Positions 46,140-56,864 of a stretch of DNA of 64,000 nt are shown piece by piece; position 1 is the first letter of the stretch; every line of letters begins with the position of its first letter. Source of the DNA: Neptunomonas concharum (GTDB taxonomy: Bacteria; Pseudomonadota; Gammaproteobacteria; Pseudomonadales; Balneatricaceae); the NCBI RefSeq assembly GCF_008630635.1, contig NZ_CP043869.1, forward strand, positions 186,001 through 250,000. Direction: 5' to 3'. The notes beneath the pieces are model-generated. The model saw nothing but the letters and a program-made list of their open reading frames with translations, did not search any database and was not told the origin of the DNA. The position numbers and the translations under genes were made by a program.

Positions 46140-48146
46140 TCAGCGATCCCCGCCCATCATTTTAAAGATCTCTTCCACTTGTGGATCTTTTGCGGCCGCT
46201 TCTTCGATAGTTGGTGGCGAAGGTTGATCATTCTTCCACTGGGGCAGGCTCGGAGGTGGGGCTTTCGTTAAACGATTTGGGTTACCTGCTGCATGCATCA
46301 ACTGGCGTGCATGGATATAGTTGTATTTTTGACGACTAACGGAGTTTGCAACGCGCTGATCACGAATAATGGTCGGGCGAATAAACACCATTAGATTGCG
46401 TTTAACGTGAGTAGTGCCATCTGAACGGAACGCTTGGCCTATACCTGGTATGTCGCCTAACAGAGGCACTTTAGAGGAAGACTCCTGAACATCTTCATTG
46501 ATCAAGCCACCCAGTGCTAAGGTGGCGCCGTCATCAACTAATACGGTGGTAGAGATAACCCGTTTGTTGGTGACGATATCTGAGGCTTTAATGCCTGAAA
46601 GCGAAGAAACCTCCTGCTCAATGGTCAGGCGGATCGCGTCTCCCTCATTGATTTGAGGCGTAACTTTAAGCTTTACACCGATATCTTTTCGTTCAATGGT
46701 TTGGAAAGGATTATCGTTGTTGGAGCTGGCCGTTGATCCGGTAATAATGGGCACTTCTTGGCCTACTTGAATGAAGGCCTCTTCATTATCCATGGTGACT
46801 AGGCTTGGTGTGGATAGCACGTTGGAGTCAGTATCTTTGTCTAAGGCGTTAAGGAAAGCCGCGAAGCTAAAACCATTGCGATCGAAACGGCCAATACCAA
46901 TTGACAGGCCATTTTGTACCAAGCCTGCTGTCGCGTTGTTGGATGCCGCAGCCCCAACAAGATCGACGATACCTGTGCTGGTTTCTGACTTATAATTTAC
47001 GGCCCCTAGCGGGGTAGTGCTGCCCTGGTTGCTATCAAAGAACAGCCATTGAACCCCTAGTTCTTTGGAAGCTGTGTCGGATACTTCGGCGATAATCGCC
47101 TCAACCATCACCTGAGCGCGGCGTATATCGAGTTGCTCAATAATGGACTCTAGCGTTTTAATGATATGGGGGCTGCCGGACATCACCACTGTGTTGGTCT
47201 GTTCGTGGGCATCAATATGGAGTGCGCTTTTATTGCTTGGTGCTGTGGGTGCGTTGCCGGTCTGGCCACCTTCCTCTTTTATGATAGTGTCGCTGACACC
47301 TTTTAATACCGGAACAATATCCTTAGCTTTTGCATATTTAAGGTAAACCACTCGAGTATTGGAGGTGGTTTGGACTTCGCCATCGAGCTCTTTTGCGATG
47401 CGACGAATGCGCCCCCGCATCGTGTCGTCTGCTCGTACAATCAGGGTATTGGTTCGCTTATCTGAGGTAATAACCGGTGACGGGCCTACTTTATCTTTCT
47501 TTGTGTCATTGGTTAGGCTGGTAAGAATACGCTCAATTTCGCTAGCCGAGGCATTGCTTAGCGTAATAATTTCTAGCGTCTGAGAGTCAGCTTGGTCAAC
47601 CTGGTTGATGATCTGCGCAATACGTCGAACGTTAGAGGTTCGATCAGTTAACAAGATAACATTGGAGGTGTCGTAAGCAGCAATAATACCCAATCGGTTA
47701 TCAATAAGAGGCCTAAGGGTTGCTGCTAGTTGGTTAGCATTAACATTTTTTACTTCCACTACACGGGTGATAATTTCTTCACTGCTACGGCTTGGAATGC
47801 CACTAGATACCTCAGAACCTTCGAGTTTAGCACCTTGGGCCGGAATAACTTTGAGAATATTGCTCCCTGCATCAACTACAGAGTAACCACTGATGCCTAG
47901 CTGTACCAAAAAGATCTCATAAAGCTCATCTTCAGTCAGTTGAGAAGGGCTTTGGATATCAACTTTGCCACGTACTTTGTCATCCGTAATGATGGTTTTG
48001 CCTGTCATCTTGGAGATGGTGTTGATGAACTCGCGAATATCAACACCTCGCATATCGAGGGTGTAATCTTGTGAGTAGGCTTCGAGTGAGCAACCTAACA
48101 GAAGGGCAAGGGAAAGAGGTTTGAGAAAGTGACGTAGGTTTTTCAT
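46140..48146 (-). CDS. gspD: Type II secretion system secretin D
   Basis: GspD forms the outer-membrane channel. The 668-residue protein has a signal peptide, an N0 domain (LDMRGVDIREFINTISKMTGK), N1-N3 repeats (RVVEVKNVNANQLAATLRPLI, RVVYLKYAKAKDIVPVL), and the secretin domain with VPIITGS and VPLLGDIPGIGQAFRS. The signal region contains LLGC at residues 16-19, which fits a lipobox, but an A-x-S site at residues 23-25 would also suit signal peptidase I. It overlaps gspC in a TAATG and precedes gspE. Confidence 0.94.
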   Translation of the reverse strand: MKNLRHFLKPLSLALLLGCSLEAYSQDYTLDMRGVDIREFINTISKMTGKTIITDDKVRGKVDIQSPSQLTEDELYEIFLVQLGISGYSVVDAGSNILKVIPAQGAKLEGSEVSSGIPSRSSEEIITRVVEVKNVNANQLAATLRPLIDNRLGIIAAYDTSNVILLTDRTSNVRRIAQIINQVDQADSQTLEIITLSNASASEIERILTSLTNDTKKDKVGPSPVITSDKRTNTLIVRADDTMRGRIRRIAKELDGEVQTTSNTRVVYLKYAKAKDIVPVLKGVSDTIIKEEGGQTGNAPTAPSNKSALHIDAHEQTNTVVMSGSPHIIKTLESIIEQLDIRRAQVMVEAIIAEVSDTASKELGVQWLFFDSNQGSTTPLGAVNYKSETSTGIVDLVGAAASNNATAGLVQNGLSIGIGRFDRNGFSFAAFLNALDKDTDSNVLSTPSLVTMDNEEAFIQVGQEVPIITGSTASSNNDNPFQTIERKDIGVKLKVTPQINEGDAIRLTIEQEVSSLSGIKASDIVTNKRVISTTVLVDDGATLALGGLINEDVQESSSKVPLLGDIPGIGQAFRSDGTTHVKRNLMVFIRPTIIRDQRVANSVSRQKYNYIHARQLMHAAGNPNRLTKAPPPSLPQWKNDQPSPPTIEEAAAKDPQVEEIFKMMGGDR

Positions 48147-49030
48147 TACAGCCTAATATCCATTGTGACCGGTTTTCCGTTGCGACGTAGTGTTAAAGCA
48201 ACATGGTTAGCGGTTTGCAGAAGTTGATAAAATTTGGAGATGTCGATGGTGTTAACGGGGACACCATCCAAGTGAGTAATGATATCTCCAGGCTTGATTC
48301 CAGTGGCCTGCAGTAGCCGTTTGTCTTGCCCTGCATTAATACGATAGCCCGTCATAGCGTTGCCTGATTTTTCAGGGACAAGGCTCATATATTTCATCAG
48401 GGAAAGCGGGTCGGAGCTCATTACCTCGCGGATGTTACCGCCAATCAGGTTTTGAATGTTATCCGATCCAAAGTCAATAGATTGTGATGGACTACCTGAT
48501 CGTGCACTAGAGGCGGTAGAAAACGACTGAGGGCGTTTTGCATCAGGCAGGAGTAGCTTCTCAGGTACGCTGTTATTTTCAATAATGATATGGTCAGTCT
48601 CAATAGAGATTAGCCGCACTTTAGTGCGCCCTTGATCTGCAATCCACTCATTCTCTTTATAGGCGCCTTGCTTACCTTGGTAGTTAATCACTGCGACACT
48701 ATTATCACCTTTTATTAGCCCAAGTAGCGTGATATTTAGGCGTGTTTCGCGGATGTTATCGGTTTTTATGACGGTTTTCGGGGCAATGTCTTTAGTGTTA
48801 TCAACGGGAGTGCCGAACAGATTAGCTGCTCTGATACGTTGTAGATAATCTTGCTGAGAGGGAACGGCCTGACTGATCGTTGGCGAGGATGCCGTATCAA
48901 GTGTTTGCGTTGTATTTGGATAGAAAAGGGCAATAACCTGCCAGCTGAGTTGTGCTAATACATAAGCACACAGCAGTAAAATAAGTACAAAGATAAGTTG
49001 GCTTATCCGTTTTAATGGCATTAATCGCAT
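48146..49030 (-). CDS. gspC: Type II secretion system protein C
   Basis: GspC links the inner-membrane platform to the secretin. The 294-residue protein has one N-terminal membrane helix (LIFVLILLLCAYVLAQL), the homology region LNITLLGLIKGDNSVAVINYQGKQGAY (part), and a C-terminal PDZ domain (GIKPGDIITHLDGVPVN). The frame opens at 49156, but the ATG at 49030 gives normal GspC topology; the upstream extension would place 40 unrelated residues before the anchor. It is the first gene of the gspC-N operon. Confidence 0.9.
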   Translation of the reverse strand: MRLMPLKRISQLIFVLILLLCAYVLAQLSWQVIALFYPNTTQTLDTASSPTISQAVPSQQDYLQRIRAANLFGTPVDNTKDIAPKTVIKTDNIRETRLNITLLGLIKGDNSVAVINYQGKQGAYKENEWIADQGRTKVRLISIETDHIIIENNSVPEKLLLPDAKRPQSFSTASSARSGSPSQSIDFGSDNIQNLIGGNIREVMSSDPLSLMKYMSLVPEKSGNAMTGYRINAGQDKRLLQATGIKPGDIITHLDGVPVNTIDISKFYQLLQTANHVALTLRRNGKPVTMDIRL

Positions 49031-49139
49031 CCGTGATTGAAAAATAGACCGCTGGATAGAATACAGGAAAGGGGGCGATTGTTGCCAATAATTGTTACTG
49101 TTATGTGAAGGCTTTGACAGAAATGTGATAAATAGATGA

Positions 49140-49169
49140 AAAAGCCTAAGTGTCAAAACCTAGGCTTTT
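49140..49169 (-). terminator. Terminator after cpxP
   Basis: Perfect 9-bp stem AAAAGCCTA / TAGGCTTTT with a 12-base loop, 22 bases after the cpxP stop and followed by T residues on the minus strand. It separates cpxP from the gsp operon, so gspC probably has its own promoter in 49031-49139. Confidence 0.75.
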
Positions 49170-49191
49170 CGTAGGCTGTCGCAATTATGGA

Positions 49192-49677
49192 TTAACGCTC
49201 CATTCCTTGATGGTGCTTGCGTTTGCTCTGCATTGCTTCAAATTGCGCCATTTGTTCTGGCGACAGAATCTTTTGCATAGCTGCTTTCATGTGCATACGC
49301 TCATCGATTTTGCTTTCGGCCATAAAGGCTGCTTTTTGTTTAGCTTGTGCTAGGGCGCTGGCATAGTCAGCTGCACTTGGATCAAGCCCTCGAAGTGTTT
49401 TGTGAAGCGATTGCATCTGCTCACGCATGGTTTCACGTTGCTGTTGTTTATTGATAAATAGCTGCTTCACTTCGTTCTTCTGTGTTTGGCTTAACTCTAG
49501 TTTTTTAGCCAGCCGTTCAACCATTTTATCTGGATTTCTCTTTTGCCGATCCTCTTGAGAGTAACGCTCACCTCGCTCGCATCGGTCATCATCTGATGCG
49601 TACTTCATACCTGCAATGGTTGTTGTACCGATTGCTAATATCGGTAGAGCAATAAGTGCCATTGTTAACTTTTTCAT
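49192..49677 (-). CDS. cpxP: Spy/CpxP-family periplasmic chaperone-like protein
   Basis: The 161-residue protein has a signal peptide (residues 1-22, cleavage near TIAG) and is rich in Lys, Gln and Met, with the two LTxxQ-type motifs of the family, LSQTQKNEVKQLF and LSPEQMAQFEAM. CpxP binds and restrains CpxA and helps clear misfolded periplasmic proteins. Its divergent placement from cpxRA with a CpxR box between them supports the CpxP assignment over Spy. Confidence 0.85.
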   Translation of the reverse strand: MKKLTMALIALPILAIGTTTIAGMKYASDDDRCERGERYSQEDRQKRNPDKMVERLAKKLELSQTQKNEVKQLFINKQQQRETMREQMQSLHKTLRGLDPSAADYASALAQAKQKAAFMAESKIDERMHMKAAMQKILSPEQMAQFEAMQSKRKHHQGMER

Positions 49678-49747
49678 GGTGGTTCTCCGTGTTTTTATTG
49701 ATGAGTCTAGTGTGCGCTAACGCAATGCTAAGTTGGGTTACGCGGGT

Positions 49748-49762
49748 GTAAAGTTTGGTAAA
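49748..49762. promoter_or_regulatory. CpxR box between cpxP and cpxRA
   Basis: GTAAAGTTTGGTAAA is an exact GTAAA-N5-GTAAA match to the CpxR-binding consensus. It lies 71 bases upstream of cpxP and 62 upstream of cpxR, so CpxR probably controls both. Confidence 0.75.
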
Positions 49763-49823
49763 GGCGTGTCGTTCTGCTGATTTGATCGCATACAATGAGG
49801 TTAGTTAATGCGGGGAATAGGAT

Positions 49824-50522
49824 ATGAGTGAAGCACATATACTACTGGTTGATGATGATCAAGAATTGACCGATTTGCTGATGGATTACCTAGAAGCGGA
49901 AGGATTGGTGGTGTCTGTTGCAAATAGCGGAGAAGCAGCGTTAAAAACGATAGAGTCAGGTTTAAAACCTGATTTAGCGGTTTTGGATATTATGATGCCG
50001 GGAATCTCCGGTTTGGCCTTGCTTCAGCAATTGCGGCCTGCTTGGTCTGTGCCTGTTATTATGCTGACCGGCAGAGGTGAGGATATTGATCGCATACTAG
50101 GGTTGGAAATGGGGGCCGATGATTATTTGTCAAAGCCCTGTAATCCTCGGGAGTTGTTGGCGAGAATACGTGCTGTCTTACGTCGCGCCCACGGAACTAT
50201 GCCAGCACCTAAAGGCAGCCGACTGACCTGTTGGGGTATTACGTTAGATCCTACCAAACGGGAGGTCTCGTATGGTGCAGATTGTATCGATATGACCAGT
50301 GCAGAGTTCAACGTGCTACATCAGTTTATGCAGCACCCAGGAGAAATTATCAGTAAATCCGCGCTGACAGAGCGGGTACTTCATCGGAATTTGACCGCTT
50401 ATGACCGAGCTATTGATGTGCATGTTAGTCGAGTCAGGCAAAAATTGGCCCCTTTCATCAAAGGGCAGGAATTGATCAAAACGGTTAGAGGAGAAGGTTA
50501 CCTCTTAGTGGCGGAGAATTGA
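49824..50522 (+). CDS. cpxR: Response regulator CpxR
   Basis: The 232-residue protein is an OmpR/PhoB-type regulator: acidic pair in LLVDDDQELTDLL, phosphoacceptor Asp in LAVLDIMMPGISGL, conserved lysine in YLSKPCNPRELLARI, and a C-terminal winged helix ending YDRAIDVHVSRVRQKL. Placement with CpxA and CpxP and the CpxR box upstream support the CpxR assignment. Its stop overlaps the cpxA start by 4 bases. Confidence 0.88.
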   Translation: MSEAHILLVDDDQELTDLLMDYLEAEGLVVSVANSGEAALKTIESGLKPDLAVLDIMMPGISGLALLQQLRPAWSVPVIMLTGRGEDIDRILGLEMGADDYLSKPCNPRELLARIRAVLRRAHGTMPAPKGSRLTCWGITLDPTKREVSYGADCIDMTSAEFNVLHQFMQHPGEIISKSALTERVLHRNLTAYDRAIDVHVSRVRQKLAPFIKGQELIKTVRGEGYLLVAEN

Positions 50523-51835
50523 TGTTACGTTTTAATCGACTTTTTTGGAAAATATTTTTTGCTTTTTGGCTGGCCAGCTTTGGGGTGATCCTCGCAACAG
50601 TCGCTGTGGTGGGGGGGATTATCGAGCGGGATAGTGTAAGAGATACGCTGGAATATAAAGCCCGCCTTCAAGCGGAAAATATGATCAGTCGCTACGAAGG
50701 CGGGCTGTCATCTAATCACCGTTACGATGATGGGGACGATGATGAGCGAACGGAACGCCGTCGTCGCCATCCGCGGATACTCCCGTTGCAGATTTATGAT
50801 GCTTCAGGCAGGTTGATTTTCGGTGCTGCACCCCGGACACAGCAGAGCGATCAACTGGCTTTCAAATTTACATCAGAGCGTGGGATTGCGTACCAAGTTC
50901 GTTTGCCGTTAGATCCTGTGAGAAGCCATTTAGCGCGCCTTCAGTCGTTTCTGTTATCTGTTCAGGCTGTTTTTGTCTTAATCGCGGCTACCTTGGCAAG
51001 CTTGTTATTGACGCTCATCGTTGTCAGGCCCGTGAATCGTTTAAAGGGCTACGTTAATCAATTACATAGCGGGGAAGAGCCGGTATCTATTGATCCCTCA
51101 CTGCTAAAACGGGGGGATGAAATTGGTGATTTGGCTAGAGAGTTTGATCAAATGGCACGTTATGTGGAGTTAACGCTGCAATCCCAGCAGCGCTTGGTCC
51201 AGGATGTCTCACATGAATTGCGTGCCCCTTTAGCACGTATGCAAGTGGCTGCGGGGCTTGCTGAACAAAAGCTGGGTAGTGATAGTAAAATTAGCCAGCG
51301 GATAGATTTAGAGTGCCAGCGCCTGAGTCGTTTGATTGATGAGATGCTGTCTATGGCAAGACTCAATAATCTTGATGCGACACAAGGGACGTTCAATCTG
51401 GTGGAGTTGCTGCAACAGGCGATTGATGACCTGCTTTTCACCCAGCCTGAACGGCCTATTAGTTGGGCGCCCGTGTTGAAAACACAAGGTGTTTATCAAG
51501 GTAATCCTGAGCTGTTTTCCAGAGCGATCAATAATCTATTCAATAATATTATCAAGCATACAGACAGTGACTGTCCTGTTGATGTCGTTATTCAAGAGAG
51601 TAACAGCCATTACGAGATCGTGATAAGCGATCATGGAAAAGGGGTGTCTAAAGATACGCTATCCTGTTTGTTTGAGCCTTTTTATCGTCATAATAATGAT
51701 ACCAACGGCTATGGGCTGGGGCTGAGTATCGCTAAACGAGCGATTGAACGGTTGAATGGTACTATTGTGGCGGAACACTACCCGGAAGGTGGTTTGAGCA
51801 TAAGAATTCATCTGCCGATGAACCCCTGTAAGTGA
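50519..51835 (+). CDS. cpxA: Envelope-stress sensor histidine kinase CpxA
   Basis: The 438-residue inner-membrane kinase has a first helix near residues 10-32, a periplasmic segment with a charged Asp/Glu/Arg-rich stretch, a second helix near 145-165, a HAMP domain, the phosphoacceptor histidine in QDVSHELRAPLARMQVAAGL, and ATP-binding motifs NLFNNIIKH, DHGKGVSKDTLSCLFEPFYRH and GYGLGLSIAKRAI. It senses envelope stress and phosphorylates CpxR. No terminator is evident before the convergent GGDEF-EAL gene. Confidence 0.88.
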   Translation: MMLRFNRLFWKIFFAFWLASFGVILATVAVVGGIIERDSVRDTLEYKARLQAENMISRYEGGLSSNHRYDDGDDDERTERRRRHPRILPLQIYDASGRLIFGAAPRTQQSDQLAFKFTSERGIAYQVRLPLDPVRSHLARLQSFLLSVQAVFVLIAATLASLLLTLIVVRPVNRLKGYVNQLHSGEEPVSIDPSLLKRGDEIGDLAREFDQMARYVELTLQSQQRLVQDVSHELRAPLARMQVAAGLAEQKLGSDSKISQRIDLECQRLSRLIDEMLSMARLNNLDATQGTFNLVELLQQAIDDLLFTQPERPISWAPVLKTQGVYQGNPELFSRAINNLFNNIIKHTDSDCPVDVVIQESNSHYEIVISDHGKGVSKDTLSCLFEPFYRHNNDTNGYGLGLSIAKRAIERLNGTIVAEHYPEGGLSIRIHLPMNPCK

Positions 51836-51857
51836 TCTAACGCTGGAGCGTGTCTAG

Positions 51858-53930
51858 TCAGTGGTCCTGCTGCTTTGCGAGCATTTCGAATAGCTGGGCC
51901 TCAGTGATCGCCTTGCTGTAAAGAAAACCCTGACCCATAAAGCATTGTTTGCTAATCAAGAACTGCTTTTGTTCGAGTGTCTCTATACCCTCTGCTAAGG
52001 GAGTCAGTTGTAGGCGCTCTGCCATAGCAATAATAGTTTCTGTGATGGCTGCACTGTCCTCATCATGGGGCAGGTCTGCAATGAAACTTTTATCAATTTT
52101 AAGAATATCTACTGGCATCTTCTTTAAATAGTTCAGTGAAGAAAAGCCTGTACCAAAATCATCAATGGCCAAGGATATTCCCAACTGCTTGAGTGCATGA
52201 AGTGTGTCGGTTGATTGTTGAGGGTTTTGGAGTAAAACTCCCTCCGTAATTTCCAAGGTTAGGTTGGGTTTAATACTTGGGTGCTCTTCAATCAGCGCCT
52301 TAAACGTTGGGATAAGTAGGGGATCTTCTAACTGTCGTGTTGAAAGGTTAATCGACAGATTAATCGTAGGTAGCTGGCTATTTAACAGACGCATTAGCAT
52401 GGCGAGCGCTTCTTTGATTACCCAACGTCCTAAGGGGAGTATTAGGCCGGTCTCTTCTGCTTTTTCGATAAACTCAGAGGGCTCGATTTCCCCATCGAGC
52501 AAATGACACCATCGACAGAGCGCCTCTACCGCAACGACCCGGCCTGTTCTTAAATCCATGATCGGTTGATAAAGTAAATGCAACGCTTCATGATCGATGG
52601 CATGGCGAAGATCAAGCTCTAATGATAATGCTCGTTTAGCTTCTAGATCCATTTTAGGGTGAAAAAACGCAAATGTGTTCCTACCTGAGCGTTTTGCTTC
52701 GTACATCGCTAAGTCAGCATTCTTTAAAAGGCCGCTGGCATCGTCACCATCTGTATGAATGAGTGTTATGCCTATGCTTACGGTGGCTTGTATTTCATGC
52801 GGGCCAATATGTAACGGTTGGCCGAGTAGTGAAAGAATTTCGGTCGTTAAGGTAATCAGGTCTTCCGTAGAGTCCGCAGTATGGACGAGGACGGTAAATT
52901 CATCTCCTCCTAAGCGATACACAGATGAGGCTTCATTTGTACAAAAACGAAGACGGTTCGCTATCGCCATCAGTAACTCATCACCAGTATCGTGTCCGAG
53001 CGTATCGTTTATTTGCTTAAAGTGGTCTAGATCCAGTAGCAGTAACGCGGATACTTGTTCTGCGGGTTTGTGGATCAAGTTATCTAAATCATCACGAAAA
53101 CGTCGGCGATTCCCAAGACCTGTCAATGCATCAAAGTAAGCAAGCTGCTCCATCTGGCGCTCATGCTCTTTAATATGGGAGATGTCATCACTAACTGAGA
53201 CGATGTTAACTAGGGTATCGTTCTGGTCATAAATAGGTGATATAGATTGGAATGACCAATATTCAGAACCATCTTTTCGACGGTTAAGAAGGGTGTTTCT
53301 CCATTGCTTTCCGCTGAGAATGTTGTGCCATAAACCTTTATAAATGTGGTCTGATGTTTGATCGGAGCGAAGCAGGCTGGGCTTCTTTCCGATTAGTTCT
53401 AGAGGCGAGTACCCTGTGACTTCTGAAAAACGAGGGTTGGTATATTCAATCAACCCCTCGGCATTTGTAATCAGCACTGCGCTGCCGCTGTTTTCAACAG
53501 CGTAGGATAGTTTCTTTAATTCAAGTTCGTGGGTCGTATCAATGGCAACATCGGATATAATGATAATGGCTGCAATAACTTGGTTCTTTTCGTCTCTAAT
53601 GGCTGAAACGCAAACAGATGCTGTGAAAATTTCGTTATTCTTTTTGTAGAGATCCCGCCTAAGCTTGTAGCTGCCCAGCTGATTATTGAAAAGGGCTTGT
53701 AGCCTTGCTTTGGTTGCTTCGTAATGCTCAGGCGGACAAATTTTGTCGAGCGGCTTTCCCGCTAAACTTTCTCCATGAAAGCCTAAGATTGCGGAAAATT
53801 GTGGATTAGACAGTAAGCAAAATCCTTGTGCATCAATACAGGCAACACCAATGTGGGCATCATCAAACGGTGTATAAACCTGGTGAATTATATGCAGCTG
53901 AGTTTCGCTAAGACCATTCCGTTGGCTCAT
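51858..53930 (-). CDS. PAS-PAS-GGDEF-EAL c-di-GMP signalling protein
   Basis: The 690-residue cytoplasmic protein has two PAS domains (about residues 15-135 and 140-260), a GGDEF domain (FDALTGLGNRRRF; intact GGDEF at residues 341-345) and an EAL domain (EAL at 469-471, then IDDFGTGFSSLNYLKKMPVDILKID). Both catalytic motifs are intact, so it could both make and degrade c-di-GMP. No RxxD inhibitory site precedes the GGDEF. The PAS domains may sense redox or a small ligand; no ligand residue is certain. Confidence 0.92.
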   Translation of the reverse strand: MSQRNGLSETQLHIIHQVYTPFDDAHIGVACIDAQGFCLLSNPQFSAILGFHGESLAGKPLDKICPPEHYEATKARLQALFNNQLGSYKLRRDLYKKNNEIFTASVCVSAIRDEKNQVIAAIIIISDVAIDTTHELELKKLSYAVENSGSAVLITNAEGLIEYTNPRFSEVTGYSPLELIGKKPSLLRSDQTSDHIYKGLWHNILSGKQWRNTLLNRRKDGSEYWSFQSISPIYDQNDTLVNIVSVSDDISHIKEHERQMEQLAYFDALTGLGNRRRFRDDLDNLIHKPAEQVSALLLLDLDHFKQINDTLGHDTGDELLMAIANRLRFCTNEASSVYRLGGDEFTVLVHTADSTEDLITLTTEILSLLGQPLHIGPHEIQATVSIGITLIHTDGDDASGLLKNADLAMYEAKRSGRNTFAFFHPKMDLEAKRALSLELDLRHAIDHEALHLLYQPIMDLRTGRVVAVEALCRWCHLLDGEIEPSEFIEKAEETGLILPLGRWVIKEALAMLMRLLNSQLPTINLSINLSTRQLEDPLLIPTFKALIEEHPSIKPNLTLEITEGVLLQNPQQSTDTLHALKQLGISLAIDDFGTGFSSLNYLKKMPVDILKIDKSFIADLPHDEDSAAITETIIAMAERLQLTPLAEGIETLEQKQFLISKQCFMGQGFLYSKAITEAQLFEMLAKQQDH

Positions 53931-54054
53931 GGTTGAATATCTAATCTCATAGGGTAAGTTTGGCTACCGCATATCATACAGTTTTAAAATAGCCTCTTTA
54001 TGATCCAAGTCAAAAGTGTCTCTAATATGATACTTAAATGACGTGAGGTCAAAA

Positions 54055-54082
54055 AAAAGCACCTTTAAAGAAAGGTGCTTTT
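54055..54082 (-). terminator. Terminator after the downstream glnK gene
   Basis: Perfect 12-bp stem AAAAGCACCTTT / AAAGGTGCTTTT with a four-base loop, 17 bases after the glnK stop, followed by a T-run on the minus strand. Confidence 0.88.
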
Positions 54083-54098
54083 GGGTAACCGGTATTGC

Positions 54099-55870
<1,772 letters not shown>

Positions 55871-55909
55871 CTCGTCTGCCCTCCGTCAGGCTCGATCTTT
55901 TTAATCTAT

Positions 55910-56290
<381 letters not shown>

Positions 56291-56328
56291 TTACGGGCTT
56301 GGTGACTCGAAACGGTTGCTTGGGACTA

Positions 56329-56345
56329 AGCGAATCCTGTGCCTG
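56329..56345 (-). promoter_or_regulatory. Sigma-54 promoter of glnK-amtB
   Basis: On the minus strand AGGCACAGGATTCGCT carries the invariant GG and GC with ten bases between, close to the sigma-54 consensus TGGCAC-N5-TTGC. It lies about 80 bases upstream of the glnK start. Confidence 0.6.
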
Positions 56346-56431
56346 AATTATGAAAAGTTATAATAAACATAGGGTTAAGGTTTTTTTTGGGCGTTTTTGC
56401 TCATAACTAGACGGCTGGTGATAAGAAAAGA

Positions 56432-56464
56432 TGCACGCCTTTGGTGCGTGATCGTTTTTGGTGC
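56432..56464. promoter_or_regulatory. NtrC-type enhancer site upstream of glnK
   Basis: TGCACGCCTTTGGTGCG (56432-56448) matches the NtrC pattern GCAC-N5-TGGTGC exactly; a second half-site TTGGTGC follows at 56458-56464. It lies about 100 bases upstream of the sigma-54 promoter, a normal enhancer distance. Confidence 0.6.
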
Positions 56465-56569
56465 GCTTGATAGGTGGGTTTATATAGCGAAAGCTGTTTG
56501 GATCGATAGAAGATGATGAACTCAGCGGTTATAGTGTGTTAAACCGCTCAAAATATCAGAGAATAAAGA

Positions 56570-56821
56570 ATGAATGACAAGATACTAGAAGGCTTATCCG
56601 CACAGTTCACACAGGTGATGAATACACTCAATAATGGCGCAGAATTGCCTGGGCAGTCACAAGTGCGTGCGATGATGCAAAGCGCGCTAGGCAAAATGGA
56701 TTTGGTTACACGAGATGAGTTTGATGCACAAAGTGCGGTATTGGCGCGGACTCGTACCCTAGTTGAGCAACTGGAAAAGCGTGTTGAGGCTTTAGAAGCG
56801 AAAGCCAGCACTGAGCAGTAA
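56570..56821 (+). CDS. ubiK: Ubiquinone biosynthesis accessory factor UbiK
   Basis: The 83-residue protein is the UbiK/YqiC (BMFP domain) type: MNDKILEGLSAQFTQVM, PGQSQVRAMMQSALGKMDLVTRDEFDAQ (part), and a C-terminal coiled coil rich in Leu, Glu and Arg. UbiK helps the UbiJ-dependent late steps of aerobic ubiquinone synthesis. The gene order glnK-amtB with a BMFP gene alongside resembles the Pseudomonas arrangement. Confidence 0.9.
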   Translation: MNDKILEGLSAQFTQVMNTLNNGAELPGQSQVRAMMQSALGKMDLVTRDEFDAQSAVLARTRTLVEQLEKRVEALEAKASTEQ

Positions 56822-56864
56822 TTTTAAAGGTGTTGTATCGTCGGAAGTAGAAGGGGCGAAAGGA

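Noticed and set aside
49031-49156. 42-residue extension of GspC
   Set aside because: Not consistent with GspC topology, no ribosome site, and it runs into the terminator region of cpxP.
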